A DNA stretch of 8,917 bases from Sediminibacterium ginsengisoli. Lineage in GTDB: Bacteria; Bacteroidota; Bacteroidia; Chitinophagales; Chitinophagaceae. Both the position numbers and the translations under genes were made by a program. Positions 1 through 7,558 of this stretch are shown piece after piece. A model generated the notes under the pieces. It was given only the letters and a program-made list of their open reading frames with translations, was not told the origin of the DNA and did no database searches. The stretch covers positions 1-8,917 of the forward strand of contig CALPLN020000076.1 of assembly GCA_943324415.2 (NCBI GenBank), in the 5' to 3' direction. The stretch's first letter is position 1, and each line of letters starts with the position of its first letter.

Positions 1-554
1 AAAAATATGACCTTTGCTTATTGGACGTAATGATGCCCAATGTAGATGGATTCACTTTGGCCGAAGAAATTAGAGATATTGATCCTGATGTGCCATTGTT
101 CTTTTTAAGTGCTAAAACCCTAAAAGAGGATATCCTACAAGGATACCGACTAGGTGCAGATGATTATATCACTAAACCATTTGATAGTGATGTATTGATG
201 CATAAGATTAAAGCAATCATCAAACGCAATGAGGAAGACAATAAAGTCACTGATAATCTTGAATTTGAATTAGGCGCATATCATTTCAATCCAAAATTGA
301 GAGAATTAAAATTCAAAGAAAATACACAAGTACTTTCTCCTAAAGAAAACGAGTTATTAAAAATGCTTGCAGAGCATAAAAATGATTTATTAACAAGAGA
401 AAAAGCATTGAAAAAAATATGGGGTAGTGATACCTATTTCAATGGAAGAAGCATGGATGTGTACATTGCTAAATTGAGAAAATATTTAAAAGAAGATAGT
501 ACAATTGAGATTGTGAATATTCACGGCAATGGATTTAGATTGGTCGTGCAATAG
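1..554 (+). CDS. OmpR-family two-component response regulator, 5' truncated by the window edge
   Basis: This is a DNA-binding response regulator that would be phosphorylated by a partner histidine kinase and then control transcription. The frame is open from base 3 (Lys-Tyr-Asp-Leu-Cys-Leu-Leu-Asp), so the TTG at 21 is not the start and roughly 45 N-terminal residues lie outside the window. The phospho-acceptor Asp is the codon at 24-26, inside LLDVMMPNVDG. The receiver domain continues with the conserved Ser at 108-110 (FFLSAKT) and the conserved Lys at 174-176 (DYITKPF). A linker leads to a C-terminal winged-helix Trans_Reg_C domain at about 258-551, with LSPKENELL, the recognition-helix stretch SMDVYIAKLRKYL and the wing ending GNGFRLV. 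It resembles the RprY-like regulators of Bacteroidota, but the target genes cannot be read from sequence. No kinase gene is visible; the next gene is convergent ruvB. Family assignment is firm; the specific regulator name is not. Confidence 0.93.
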   Translation, partial: KYDLCLLDVMMPNVDGFTLAEEIRDIDPDVPLFFLSAKTLKEDILQGYRLGADDYITKPFDSDVLMHKIKAIIKRNEEDNKVTDNLEFELGAYHFNPKLRELKFKENTQVLSPKENELLKMLAEHKNDLLTREKALKKIWGSDTYFNGRSMDVYIAKLRKYLKEDSTIEIVNIHGNGFRLVVQ

Positions 555-563
555 AACGAATAT

Positions 564-591
564 AAAAAAACCTCCAACTGGAGGTTTTTTT
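564..591. terminator. Bidirectional intrinsic terminator between the response regulator and ruvB
   Basis: A run of seven A (564-570), the stem CCTCC (571-575), a 4-nt loop AACT, the stem GGAGG (580-584) and a run of seven T (585-591) form a symmetric hairpin. The A and T runs can extend the stem or act as the U tract for either direction. It sits 9 bp after the response regulator stop and 4 bp beyond the ruvB stop on the other strand, so it suits both convergent transcripts. Confidence 0.9.
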
Positions 592-595
592 ATGC

Positions 596-1633
596 TTATC
601 TAAAAAGTTCTGGATTGTCTCCAAAGCCTTGGCCTTTTTGCTTCCCAAGGTGCTCGTAGGCTTTATAAGTCACTTCTCTTCCTCTTGGCGTTCGCTGCAA
701 GAAGCCCTCTTGTATTAAGAAAGGCTCATAGACTTCCTCAATGGTGCCAGACTCCTCTCCCACTGCGGTAGCAATAGTAGAAATTCCAACAGGTCCTCCT
801 TTGAATTTTTCAATAATAGCAAGCAGGATACGATTGTCCATTTCATCTAATCCATGCTCATCTACATTCAATGCTTTCAATGCATGTTGTGTGATACCTA
901 AGTCCACGATGCCGTCGTTTAAAACCTGTGCGAAATCTCTTACTCTTCTCAATAATCCATTGGCGATTCTTGGTGTCCCCCTACTCCTTCTTGCAATCTC
1001 ACCAGCCGCACTTGAATCTACTTTTACATCAAGGATGCCAGCACTTCTTTCAATAATTTTTTGCAGTACCGTTGCAGGGTAATACTCCAATCTTGATTTG
1101 ATACCAAAACGTGATAATAAGGGTGCTGTCAATAATCCACTTCTCGTTGTGGCGCCGACTAAGGTGAACGGATTCAAATTGATTTGAACTGTTCTTGCAT
1201 TGGGGCCACTATCAATTAGAATGTCAATCTTATAGTCCTCCATGGCCGCATACAAATATTCTTCGACCACCGTACTCAATCGATGGATCTCGTCAATAAA
1301 CAAAACATCATTGGGTTCTAGGCTGGTCAATAAACCCGCCAAATCACTTGGCTTTTCAATCACAGGACCAGAAGTCTCTTTGATCTGCACACCCATTTCA
1401 TTGGCCACGATTCTGCTCAGGGTAGTTTTACCTAAACCTGGAGGACCATGGAATAAAATATGATCCAATGCTTCTCCTCTGAGCTTAGCAGCTTTAATAA
1501 AAATACTGATATTCTCTATCAACTGTGGCTGACCAGCAAATGCATCCATCACTGCAGGACGAATCGTATTCTCGAACTCTCTGTCCTGAGGTTGCACGTT
1601 TTGAAATGGTCTATCCAAGTTAGGGTTTGACAT
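596..1633 (-). CDS. ruvB: Holliday junction branch migration ATPase RuvB
   Basis: RuvB is the hexameric AAA+ motor of the RuvABC complex, which drives branch migration of Holliday junctions during recombination and fork repair in the cytoplasm. The 345 residues match the family length (E. coli about 336). Visible motifs: Walker A GPPGLGKT at 63-70, Walker B with DE at 114-115 (LFIDEIHRL), sensor 1 GATTR at 160-164, arginine finger R175 in LLSRFG, sensor 2 R222 in GTPRIANGLLRR, and the C-terminal winged helix at about 265-330 with GPVGISTIA and TPRGRE. The start at 1633 gives the usual short N-terminal tail before the RPF and AFAGQ region. The gene follows the dipeptidyl-peptidase stop by 8 bp with no Shine-Dalgarno sequence, and is the last gene before the shared terminator. 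RuvA and RuvC are not in the window, so its transcription may depend on the upstream genes. All catalytic residues are present. Confidence 0.98.
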   Translation of the reverse strand: MSNPNLDRPFQNVQPQDREFENTIRPAVMDAFAGQPQLIENISIFIKAAKLRGEALDHILFHGPPGLGKTTLSRIVANEMGVQIKETSGPVIEKPSDLAGLLTSLEPNDVLFIDEIHRLSTVVEEYLYAAMEDYKIDILIDSGPNARTVQINLNPFTLVGATTRSGLLTAPLLSRFGIKSRLEYYPATVLQKIIERSAGILDVKVDSSAAGEIARRSRGTPRIANGLLRRVRDFAQVLNDGIVDLGITQHALKALNVDEHGLDEMDNRILLAIIEKFKGGPVGISTIATAVGEESGTIEEVYEPFLIQEGFLQRTPRGREVTYKAYEHLGKQKGQGFGDNPELFR

Positions 1634-1641
1634 AGGTGATA

Positions 1642-3741
1642 TTATTTTGAAGCAGGCATTGCCTTTTCCAATAAGTGCTTATATATAAATTGATTCTTTA
1701 AATCTGTAAAATGCTTTCCTTTTGCGCCACCCCATCCATGACGGCCTCCAGGATACAACATGAATTCTACTTGCTTACCTTGGTCTTGCAATGCGCTCAA
1801 TAATTGAATGGAGTTTTGCATATGCACATTGTCATCCATAGTGCCATGTACCAATTGCAATACGCCTTTAAAATTTTTGATGTGCGTCATGACATTACCT
1901 GACTTATATCCTTCTGGATTTTCTGCAGGGGTATCCATGAATCGTTCTGTATAATGTGAGTCATATAATTCCCATGTGGTGACACTTCCGCCAGCCATCG
2001 CATGTGTAAATACAGATGAACCATAGGTTAATGCATAACAACTCATGTAGCCACCATAACTAAACCCAGTGATGGCGATTTTAGCAGGATCTGCTTGACC
2101 ATGGGCGATAAACCATTTTGCCATGGTCATATAATCTTGCATTTCCCAATACCCAAGATTACGGTACATATAGTTCACCCCCTCTTTTCCAAAATGACCA
2201 CTTGCACGGTGATCAAATGCCACTTGAATCAATCCTCCCTCTGCCCAATTTTCTTTCATTGGATTAGACGACCAACTATCCATTACCGTGCCTGCATTGG
2301 GCCCGCCATAAATACTTACTAGCAATGGATACTTTTTATTTGGATCCATATTTTTAGGCCAAGTCACCAAGGCGGGTAATTCAAATAAGCCATCTGCACT
2401 CTTAATTCGAATGAGCTCCGTTTTAGCCAATTGACTTGATACATCATTAGCTGGAGTGGCAGTTCCCAATACATCTACCGATTTCTTTTGGGTTTGGATG
2501 ACCGCGATTTTAGTAGGTGTTTGGATATTGCTATACACTGATACAAAATGCTTGCCGTCTGGCGCTAGATAAACCTGAGCATTATTGAATTCACCAACAG
2601 TTAATCTTCTTTGATTTTTTCCATCAAATCCAATCGCATACAAATCAATTCTAGCACTATTTTCTATTCCTCTAGCAGTGAAATAGATGGTCTTATTTTT
2701 TTCATCAATTTGACGAATGCCCAATACCGTAAATTTACCAGTTGTGATGGGGTATTGCAATTTACCCTCCATATCATACATATACAGTTGATTCCAGCCA
2801 CTCGCGTCTGACTGCGCTATGTATCCTTTATTGTTCGGGATAAAATTGATTCTACCTCCATTTTTATCTCCTAAATCAATCCATGTTTTTTGATATTCGG
2901 CATACACTGTTTTTTTTGATCCAGTGTTCATATCCAATTCATGTATTTTAAGGTTGTTCTGTCCACGATCCATCCAACTCAACCACATACTATTGTTATT
3001 TGGATTCCAAATTGGCCAACCAAAATATTGATCTTCTGCTTCATTGAAATCAGCCCATGTAATTGCACCGCCATTTGGAGAAGTCCATCCAATTTTTACA
3101 GTAGGATTGGAATCGCCTGCTTTAGGATACCTTGTCTCTTCTACAAAACCGTGCTGGCCTTCACTATTGTAAATAGGGAACATTGGCACTTTACGCTCAT
3201 CAAAACGCATGAATGAAATGTACTTACTATCAGGGCTCCACCAGAATGCACGATACTGAGTAACACGGCCAAATATTTCTTCAAAGTAGACCCAGCTTGC
3301 ATAGCCATTCAAGATACCTGTAGCGCCATCATTGGTAATGGCAACTTCCTTTTTAGTCAACAAGGATAAAGTGAATAAATTATTATTCTTGGTATACCCT
3401 ACATAATTTCCATCTGGAGATAAAGTAGGATTTTTTTCTTCCGATTTATCAAAAGTCAATTGCAGCTCTGCTCCATTTTCTTTTAAATAAAGATCCCCGT
3501 TTTTAACAATGACCGCTTTTTCGGTTGGCACTGCATCTGCTGGCGCAATACTATATTGTTTTGACACAACATTGTAAATATAGTTTTTCGAAGTAGCGTC
3601 ATCCCCTCTTTTCATATTCAACACAAGCTGTGTATTGTCTAGCCAACGCATAAATCTTGGCATACCATTTTGCACAGGTTGCGCAAATACTGAACTTATA
3701 AAATAACAAAGTACAACTGAAAGCGATATCAATTTTTTCAT
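1642..3741 (-). CDS. Secreted dipeptidyl-peptidase IV (S9B family prolyl peptidase)
   Basis: This serine peptidase removes Xaa-Pro or Xaa-Ala dipeptides from peptide N-termini, outside the cytoplasm. I start it at 3741 (699 aa) because that Met opens a clean signal peptide: MKK, a hydrophobic core, and a likely cut after SSVFA (residue 20). A Met ten codons upstream would overlap leuS and put charged residues before the signal. Residues about 25-435 form the DPP IV beta-propeller, and about 460-695 the alpha/beta hydrolase. By alignment from memory with human DPP4, the nucleophile is S561 (GFSYGGYM), the acid D636 (HGTMDDNVH), the base H668 (GGRHGWGG), the oxyanion Tyr Y478, and the substrate-amine pair E154-E155 (WVYFEEIF). 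The substrate-pocket stretch YDSHYTERFMD is also kept. The full triad and double Glu favour a true DPP IV over prolyl oligopeptidase or acylaminoacyl peptidase. It lies 16 bp after leuS and 8 bp before ruvB, probably cotranscribed with both. A periplasmic role in peptide nutrition is inference. Confidence 0.95.
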   Translation of the reverse strand: MKKLISLSVVLCYFISSVFAQPVQNGMPRFMRWLDNTQLVLNMKRGDDATSKNYIYNVVSKQYSIAPADAVPTEKAVIVKNGDLYLKENGAELQLTFDKSEEKNPTLSPDGNYVGYTKNNNLFTLSLLTKKEVAITNDGATGILNGYASWVYFEEIFGRVTQYRAFWWSPDSKYISFMRFDERKVPMFPIYNSEGQHGFVEETRYPKAGDSNPTVKIGWTSPNGGAITWADFNEAEDQYFGWPIWNPNNNSMWLSWMDRGQNNLKIHELDMNTGSKKTVYAEYQKTWIDLGDKNGGRINFIPNNKGYIAQSDASGWNQLYMYDMEGKLQYPITTGKFTVLGIRQIDEKNKTIYFTARGIENSARIDLYAIGFDGKNQRRLTVGEFNNAQVYLAPDGKHFVSVYSNIQTPTKIAVIQTQKKSVDVLGTATPANDVSSQLAKTELIRIKSADGLFELPALVTWPKNMDPNKKYPLLVSIYGGPNAGTVMDSWSSNPMKENWAEGGLIQVAFDHRASGHFGKEGVNYMYRNLGYWEMQDYMTMAKWFIAHGQADPAKIAITGFSYGGYMSCYALTYGSSVFTHAMAGGSVTTWELYDSHYTERFMDTPAENPEGYKSGNVMTHIKNFKGVLQLVHGTMDDNVHMQNSIQLLSALQDQGKQVEFMLYPGGRHGWGGAKGKHFTDLKNQFIYKHLLEKAMPASK

Positions 3742-3757
3742 AAATTTTATTTTGAAT

Positions 3758-6508
3758 TTAAACGACCACATTAATCATTTTTCCTTTTACGAATATGAGT
3801 TTTTTTACTGGTTTTCCTTCCATCCATTTTTGGATTAATTCATTGTCAAGTACAATTTTATGCACTTCTGCCTCTGATGCATCCAATGCTATCGCAATAT
3901 TTGCTCTCACTTTCCCATTGATACTCACTGGATATTCTTTTGATGTTTCTGTCACATGTTGTGCATCAAAAATTGGAAAGTCAGCATCAATGACTAAACC
4001 TTGATTGCCCAGTAAGGCCCAAAGCTCCTCACTAATATGAGGCGCATAGGGCGCTAATAAAACAAGCACTTGTTCAAGGACTTCTTTTTTATGACAACCT
4101 AAGTCAAATAATTCATTCACACAGATCATGAAACCACTCACTGCAGTGTTGAAGCTATGACGCTCCGTATCTTCTTCGATTTTTTTAATTGTCTTATGCA
4201 GCACTTTTAATTCTGCTGGGGTTGCTTTTTCGTCTACCCACACCTTGCCCTTCATCTCGTCGTAAAATAACCTCCATAGTTTTTTCAAAAAACGATGCAC
4301 TCCTTCAATTCCCTTCGTATCCCATGGCTTACTTTGTTCTACAGGCCCCAAGAACATTTCATACATTCTAAACGTATCAGCACCATATTTATTTACAAGA
4401 TCGTCTGGGTTGACCGTATTGAATTTAGACTTTGACATCTTCTCCACTTCTACACCACAGATATATTTTCCCTCTTCTAATTCAAATGTTGCATGGGCAT
4501 AATCTGGTTTCCATTTTTTGAAAGCTGCTGTATCTAATTCTACTCCATCCACAATATTGACATCCACATGCAATTGATCCACCTCCATTGTCTTTGCCAA
4601 TCCTGCAGACACAAATACCTGTGTCCCTCTTTTACGGTATACAAAACGGGAGCTTCCCTGAATCATTCCTTGGTTTAACAATTTTTTAAAGGGTTCGTCA
4701 AAACCAATATGCCCTAAATCATACAATGCTTTGGTCCACATTCTGCTATACAATAAATGACCCACAGCATGTTCTGTCCCGCCTATGTATAAATCTACCT
4801 GACCCCAATAATCGCTTACTTTACGATCGCAGAATGCAGTTGTATTGTGCGGATCCATATACCTTAGAAAATACCAACTACTTCCAGCATAGCCTGGCAT
4901 GGTATTGGTCTCAAAATGATTGGCTTTCCAATCTTCAATATTGGCCAATGGACCTTCTCCATCTGGACCAGGTCCATAGTTTTCGACTGTTGGTAAAAGT
5001 AAAGGCAATTCGCTTTCTGCTAAAGGATAAGCAATCCCATTTTTCCATTGAATTGGAAATGGTTCACCCCAATAACGTTGTCTACTAAAAGCGGCATCGC
5101 GCATACGGAAATTAACTTTCTTTTTGCCGATACCCATTGCTTCCAATTTTTCATTCACAATGGCGATGGCCTCTTTTTGAACAATCCCATTTAAGAATTC
5201 ACTGTTGGTTAAGATGGCTTCCTTAGTTGGATTCGCAGCAGTTCCATCATATGCATCTCCGATAATATTGGTAATAGGGATATTAAAATGTTGTGCAAAT
5301 TTAAAATCACGATCATCCCCACAAGGCACTGCCATAATCGCACCCGTTCCGTAACCAGCCAATACATATTCAGAGATCCAAATTGGAATGTGTTGTTGAT
5401 TGAATGGATTAACTACATAGGCACCGGTGAAACAGCCCGTAATTTTTTTCTCCGCAATACGCTCACGTTCGCTTCTGCTTTTCACATATGCGATATACGC
5501 TGCTACTTCTTTTTCATGTGATGCAGGTATGATAGATTGGATCAACTCATGTTCTGGCGCGACCACTAAAAAATCTACCCCGAATACAGTATCAGGTCTG
5601 GTGGTATATACAGTGACTGTAGCAGTATGATCCGCTACTTTAAAATCAATTTCAGCTCCGTAACTTTTACCAATCCAGTTCGACTGCATCTCTTTCATTG
5701 CATCGCTAAACTGAATCGTATCCAATCCTGCCAATAAACGATCTGCATATTCAGTGATACGCAAATACCATTGACGTAATTTCTTTTTTTCTACCGGATG
5801 CCCCCCTCGCTCACTAAATCCATTGATCACTTCATCATTGGCTAAAACAGTGCCCAATGCAGCACACCAATTCACTTCGCCAAAGCCACAGAATGCCAAA
5901 CGATATTGCATCAACACATCTTGTTGCGCTTTTTCATCCCAGCTATTCCAAGTCGCTGCTGTAAAATTCAATTGATTGTCGGCCGGACATACATGATGCA
6001 CATTCCCCTCTTTTTCAAATGTGGCCACCAATGCCTCAATTGGATTGGCCTTGTTTAATTGACGATCAAAATAACTATTGAACAATTGTAAGAAAATCCA
6101 CTGCGTCCATTTATAATAAGATGCATCGCAGGTTCTCACTTCTCTATCCCAATCATAACAGAATCCAATATTATCCAATTGGCTTCTAAAGTTGTCGATA
6201 TTGTCATGGGTGCTTTTAGCAGGATGTACCCCATGTTCAATTGCATATTGCTCCGCAGGCAATCCAAATGCATCATAACCCATTGGATGCAATACATTAA
6301 ATCCTTTCAATCTTTTGTACCTGCTATAAATGTCTGATGCGATATACCCTAAAGGATGTCCAACATGCAAACCTGCTCCACTCGGATAAGGGAACATATC
6401 TAAGACATAACATTTTGGCTTGTTACTTTCATTGGGAACCTGATATGCTTTTTGACTTTTCCAGCTTGTTTGCCATTTCTTTTCGATCGTCCTAAATTGA
6501 TACTCCAT
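3758..6508 (-). CDS. leuS: Leucyl-tRNA synthetase (class I)
   Basis: LeuRS charges tRNA-Leu with leucine in the cytoplasm and edits mischarged tRNA. The 916 residues exceed the roughly 860 of E. coli LeuRS but suit Bacteroidota forms. In order: the Rossmann fold with the HIGH motif HVGH at 48-51 (PYPSGAGLHVGH); a lineage insertion at about 150-205; the CP1 editing domain at about 285-470, with the threonine-rich TTRPDT at 302-307 and GTGAIMAVP followed by the conserved editing Asp at D400; GSSWYFLRYMDP at 542-553; a leucine-specific insertion at about 618-688; KMSKS at 690-694; then the anticodon-binding domain and the C-terminal domain from about 765. The zinc-ribbon cysteines seen in E. coli are mostly absent: only C215 of NWC remains, and the CWRC segment is replaced by FSERGG. 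The start at 6508 gives the usual start close to the first catalytic strand. It heads the leftward unit, with a promoter box about 100 bp upstream. Confidence 0.98.
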   Translation of the reverse strand: MEYQFRTIEKKWQTSWKSQKAYQVPNESNKPKCYVLDMFPYPSGAGLHVGHPLGYIASDIYSRYKRLKGFNVLHPMGYDAFGLPAEQYAIEHGVHPAKSTHDNIDNFRSQLDNIGFCYDWDREVRTCDASYYKWTQWIFLQLFNSYFDRQLNKANPIEALVATFEKEGNVHHVCPADNQLNFTAATWNSWDEKAQQDVLMQYRLAFCGFGEVNWCAALGTVLANDEVINGFSERGGHPVEKKKLRQWYLRITEYADRLLAGLDTIQFSDAMKEMQSNWIGKSYGAEIDFKVADHTATVTVYTTRPDTVFGVDFLVVAPEHELIQSIIPASHEKEVAAYIAYVKSRSERERIAEKKITGCFTGAYVVNPFNQQHIPIWISEYVLAGYGTGAIMAVPCGDDRDFKFAQHFNIPITNIIGDAYDGTAANPTKEAILTNSEFLNGIVQKEAIAIVNEKLEAMGIGKKKVNFRMRDAAFSRQRYWGEPFPIQWKNGIAYPLAESELPLLLPTVENYGPGPDGEGPLANIEDWKANHFETNTMPGYAGSSWYFLRYMDPHNTTAFCDRKVSDYWGQVDLYIGGTEHAVGHLLYSRMWTKALYDLGHIGFDEPFKKLLNQGMIQGSSRFVYRKRGTQVFVSAGLAKTMEVDQLHVDVNIVDGVELDTAAFKKWKPDYAHATFELEEGKYICGVEVEKMSKSKFNTVNPDDLVNKYGADTFRMYEMFLGPVEQSKPWDTKGIEGVHRFLKKLWRLFYDEMKGKVWVDEKATPAELKVLHKTIKKIEEDTERHSFNTAVSGFMICVNELFDLGCHKKEVLEQVLVLLAPYAPHISEELWALLGNQGLVIDADFPIFDAQHVTETSKEYPVSINGKVRANIAIALDASEAEVHKIVLDNELIQKWMEGKPVKKLIFVKGKMINVVV

Positions 6509-6565
6509 CTGCTAAATTTTCTTAAAAATCTGTAATTATTCGGTTTTGAATCTGTCGGCCCATCC

Positions 6566-6593
6566 TACCCCCTATTTTTAACAAAAATGGGTA
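6566..6593 (-). promoter_or_regulatory. Candidate hairpin in the leuS 5' leader
   Basis: If leuS is transcribed from the TACATTTG box at 6615-6608, its leader is about 90 nt. Near its 5' end the RNA reads TACCC ATTTTT GTT AAAAAT AGG GGGTA, which can fold into a stem with a 3-nt bulge (or a single-base bulge in another register). No T tract follows, so it is not a terminator. I see no T-box features. The role is unknown; it could be an RNA-stability stem or chance in AT-rich DNA. Confidence 0.3.
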
Positions 6594-6607
6594 TAATTCG
6601 ACCTATG

Positions 6608-6615
6608 CAAATGTA
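6608..6615 (-). promoter_or_regulatory. Putative -7 promoter box for leuS
   Basis: On the minus strand this reads TACATTTG, an exact fit to the Bacteroidota consensus TAnnTTTG recognised by the primary sigma factor. It would start transcription near 6600 and leave a leader of about 90 nt before the leuS ATG at 6508. I could not find a good -33 TTTG at the usual spacing of about 19-21 bp. Confidence 0.5.
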
Positions 6616-6636
6616 AGTCTTTAGCGTTCAAAACCC

Positions 6637-6644
6637 TACATTTG
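6637..6644 (+). promoter_or_regulatory. Putative -7 promoter box for ftsX
   Basis: TACATTTG on the plus strand matches the Bacteroidota -7 consensus TAnnTTTG, 28 bp before the ftsX ATG. That implies transcription from about 6650 and a short leader near 20 nt, which is typical for these bacteria. The -33 region (about 6613-6617) falls on the left arm of the inverted repeat and is a poor match to TTTG. Confidence 0.55.
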
Positions 6645-6672
6645 CAGAGCGAACAAGTAAAATTTTAATGCT

Positions 6673-7548
6673 ATGGCAGTATCCGGAAATGGATCTTTAA
6701 AGAGAAGCAAACCAAACTATATCTACAGCATTGTTGGTGTGGCCATTGTGTTGTTCATTATGGGTATTATGGGGTGGTTTTTCTTAAACCTCCACGCAAT
6801 TGGAGACAACTTCAAAGAGGATATCAGAATCAGTGTTTACTTGAGGACATCTGACAAAAATACGGTTGGTAAAATACAAGCTTTTATTGCTGCAGCACCC
6901 TACGCTAAAAACGTAGAATATGTAGATAAGGAAAAAGCGAAGACCATTTGGAATAAGGAAAATAATGAGGATTGGTCAAAAATTTTAGACGTGAATCCTT
7001 TACCAGAAAGTATTGATTTTTTCGCCAAAGCAGATTTCGTAAATCCCGACAGCTTAGCTAAAATAAGCACAAGCATTGCAAGCGCATTTAAAGAGGATGT
7101 GGCAGATATTCAATATCCAAAAAGCTTAGTGACCAATTTAAATGAACGTGCCACTAAAGTTGGCTTGATTTTTTTAGTGATGTCAATTATTTTATGTGCT
7201 ATTGTGATTATCAGTATTGACAACACTATCCGTTTAGCGATGTTTAGCAATCGCTTTTTAATTAAGACAATGCAAATGGTAGGAGCGACAAGAAGTTTTA
7301 TATCCAAGCCGCTTGTGATTCGTGCCTTATTAAACGGCTTAATTAGTGCTTTGATTGCGATCTTTTTATTATTTGGGCTCATCCAATGGGCAAGTTCACA
7401 GTTCCCTCAACTACAAACTTTACAAGGCATAGGCAATAGTATCTTGTTATTCGGAGGACTCATCATCATTGGTGTAGGTATCTCTGTTTTTAGCACTTAC
7501 CGAAGCGTTGTGAAATATTTAAAAATGAAATTAGACGAACTTTATTAA
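6673..7548 (+). CDS. ftsX: Cell division protein FtsX (ABC transporter-like permease)
   Basis: FtsX is the membrane half of the FtsEX complex. FtsE hydrolyses ATP in the cytoplasm, and FtsX passes the conformational signal across the membrane to activate peptidoglycan hydrolases at the division site. The 291 residues show the family layout: a short basic cytoplasmic N-terminus, TM1 at about 18-41, an extracytoplasmic domain at about 44-160 (opening DNFKEDIRISVYL, typical of FtsX), then TM2 at about 163-184, TM3 at about 215-239 and TM4 at about 255-276. The loop after TM2 carries NTIRLAMF and the conserved KTMQMVGAT segment, which contacts FtsE in this family. The ATG at 6673 is chosen because the ATG at 6668 is in another frame and stops after ten codons. 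FtsE is not in this window; in many Bacteroidota it is encoded elsewhere. It is first in the rightward unit and 10 bp before the DUF3098 gene. Confidence 0.95.
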   Translation: MAVSGNGSLKRSKPNYIYSIVGVAIVLFIMGIMGWFFLNLHAIGDNFKEDIRISVYLRTSDKNTVGKIQAFIAAAPYAKNVEYVDKEKAKTIWNKENNEDWSKILDVNPLPESIDFFAKADFVNPDSLAKISTSIASAFKEDVADIQYPKSLVTNLNERATKVGLIFLVMSIILCAIVIISIDNTIRLAMFSNRFLIKTMQMVGATRSFISKPLVIRALLNGLISALIAIFLLFGLIQWASSQFPQLQTLQGIGNSILLFGGLIIIGVGISVFSTYRSVVKYLKMKLDELY

Positions 7549-7558
7549 TCTATTTATT

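Larger units (their letters stand above)
6606..6646. repeat. Perfect 10-bp inverted repeat in the leuS/ftsX divergent region
   Basis: The arm TGCAAATGTA (6606-6615) and the arm TACATTTGCA (6637-6646) are exact reverse complements separated by 21 bp. Each arm contains a Bacteroidota -7 type box pointing outwards, so the repeat may simply be two matching promoters. The arms could also bind a dimeric regulator; the centre-to-centre distance is 31 bp, about three helical turns. Confidence 0.75.

Noticed and set aside
21..23. TTG start codon for the response regulator
   Set aside because: The frame is open upstream to the window edge and already encodes receiver-domain sequence (YDLCLLD), so the gene begins outside the window.
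741..1463. Open frames on the plus strand opposite ruvB, and similar ones opposite the peptidase, leuS, ftsX and uppP
   Set aside because: They lie wholly antisense to well-recognised genes, have no recognisable domains and show composition dictated by the real reading frame.
3742..3771. Upstream Met for the dipeptidyl-peptidase, giving ten more residues
   Set aside because: It overlaps the end of leuS and puts a Lys-rich segment before an otherwise standard signal peptide; the Met at 3741 fits better.
6522..6563. 13-codon minus-strand frame in the leuS leader as a leucine leader peptide
   Set aside because: It contains no leucine codon and no terminator/antiterminator pair follows it.
6592..6597. 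TATAAT hexamer resembling a sigma-70 -10 box
   Set aside because: Bacteroidota use TAnnTTTG rather than TATAAT, no suitable TTGACA was seen upstream, and a TAnnTTTG box lies closer to ftsX.
6668..6700. ATG just before ftsX as an alternative start or upstream ORF
   Set aside because: It is out of frame with ftsX and stops after ten codons; no sign of function.
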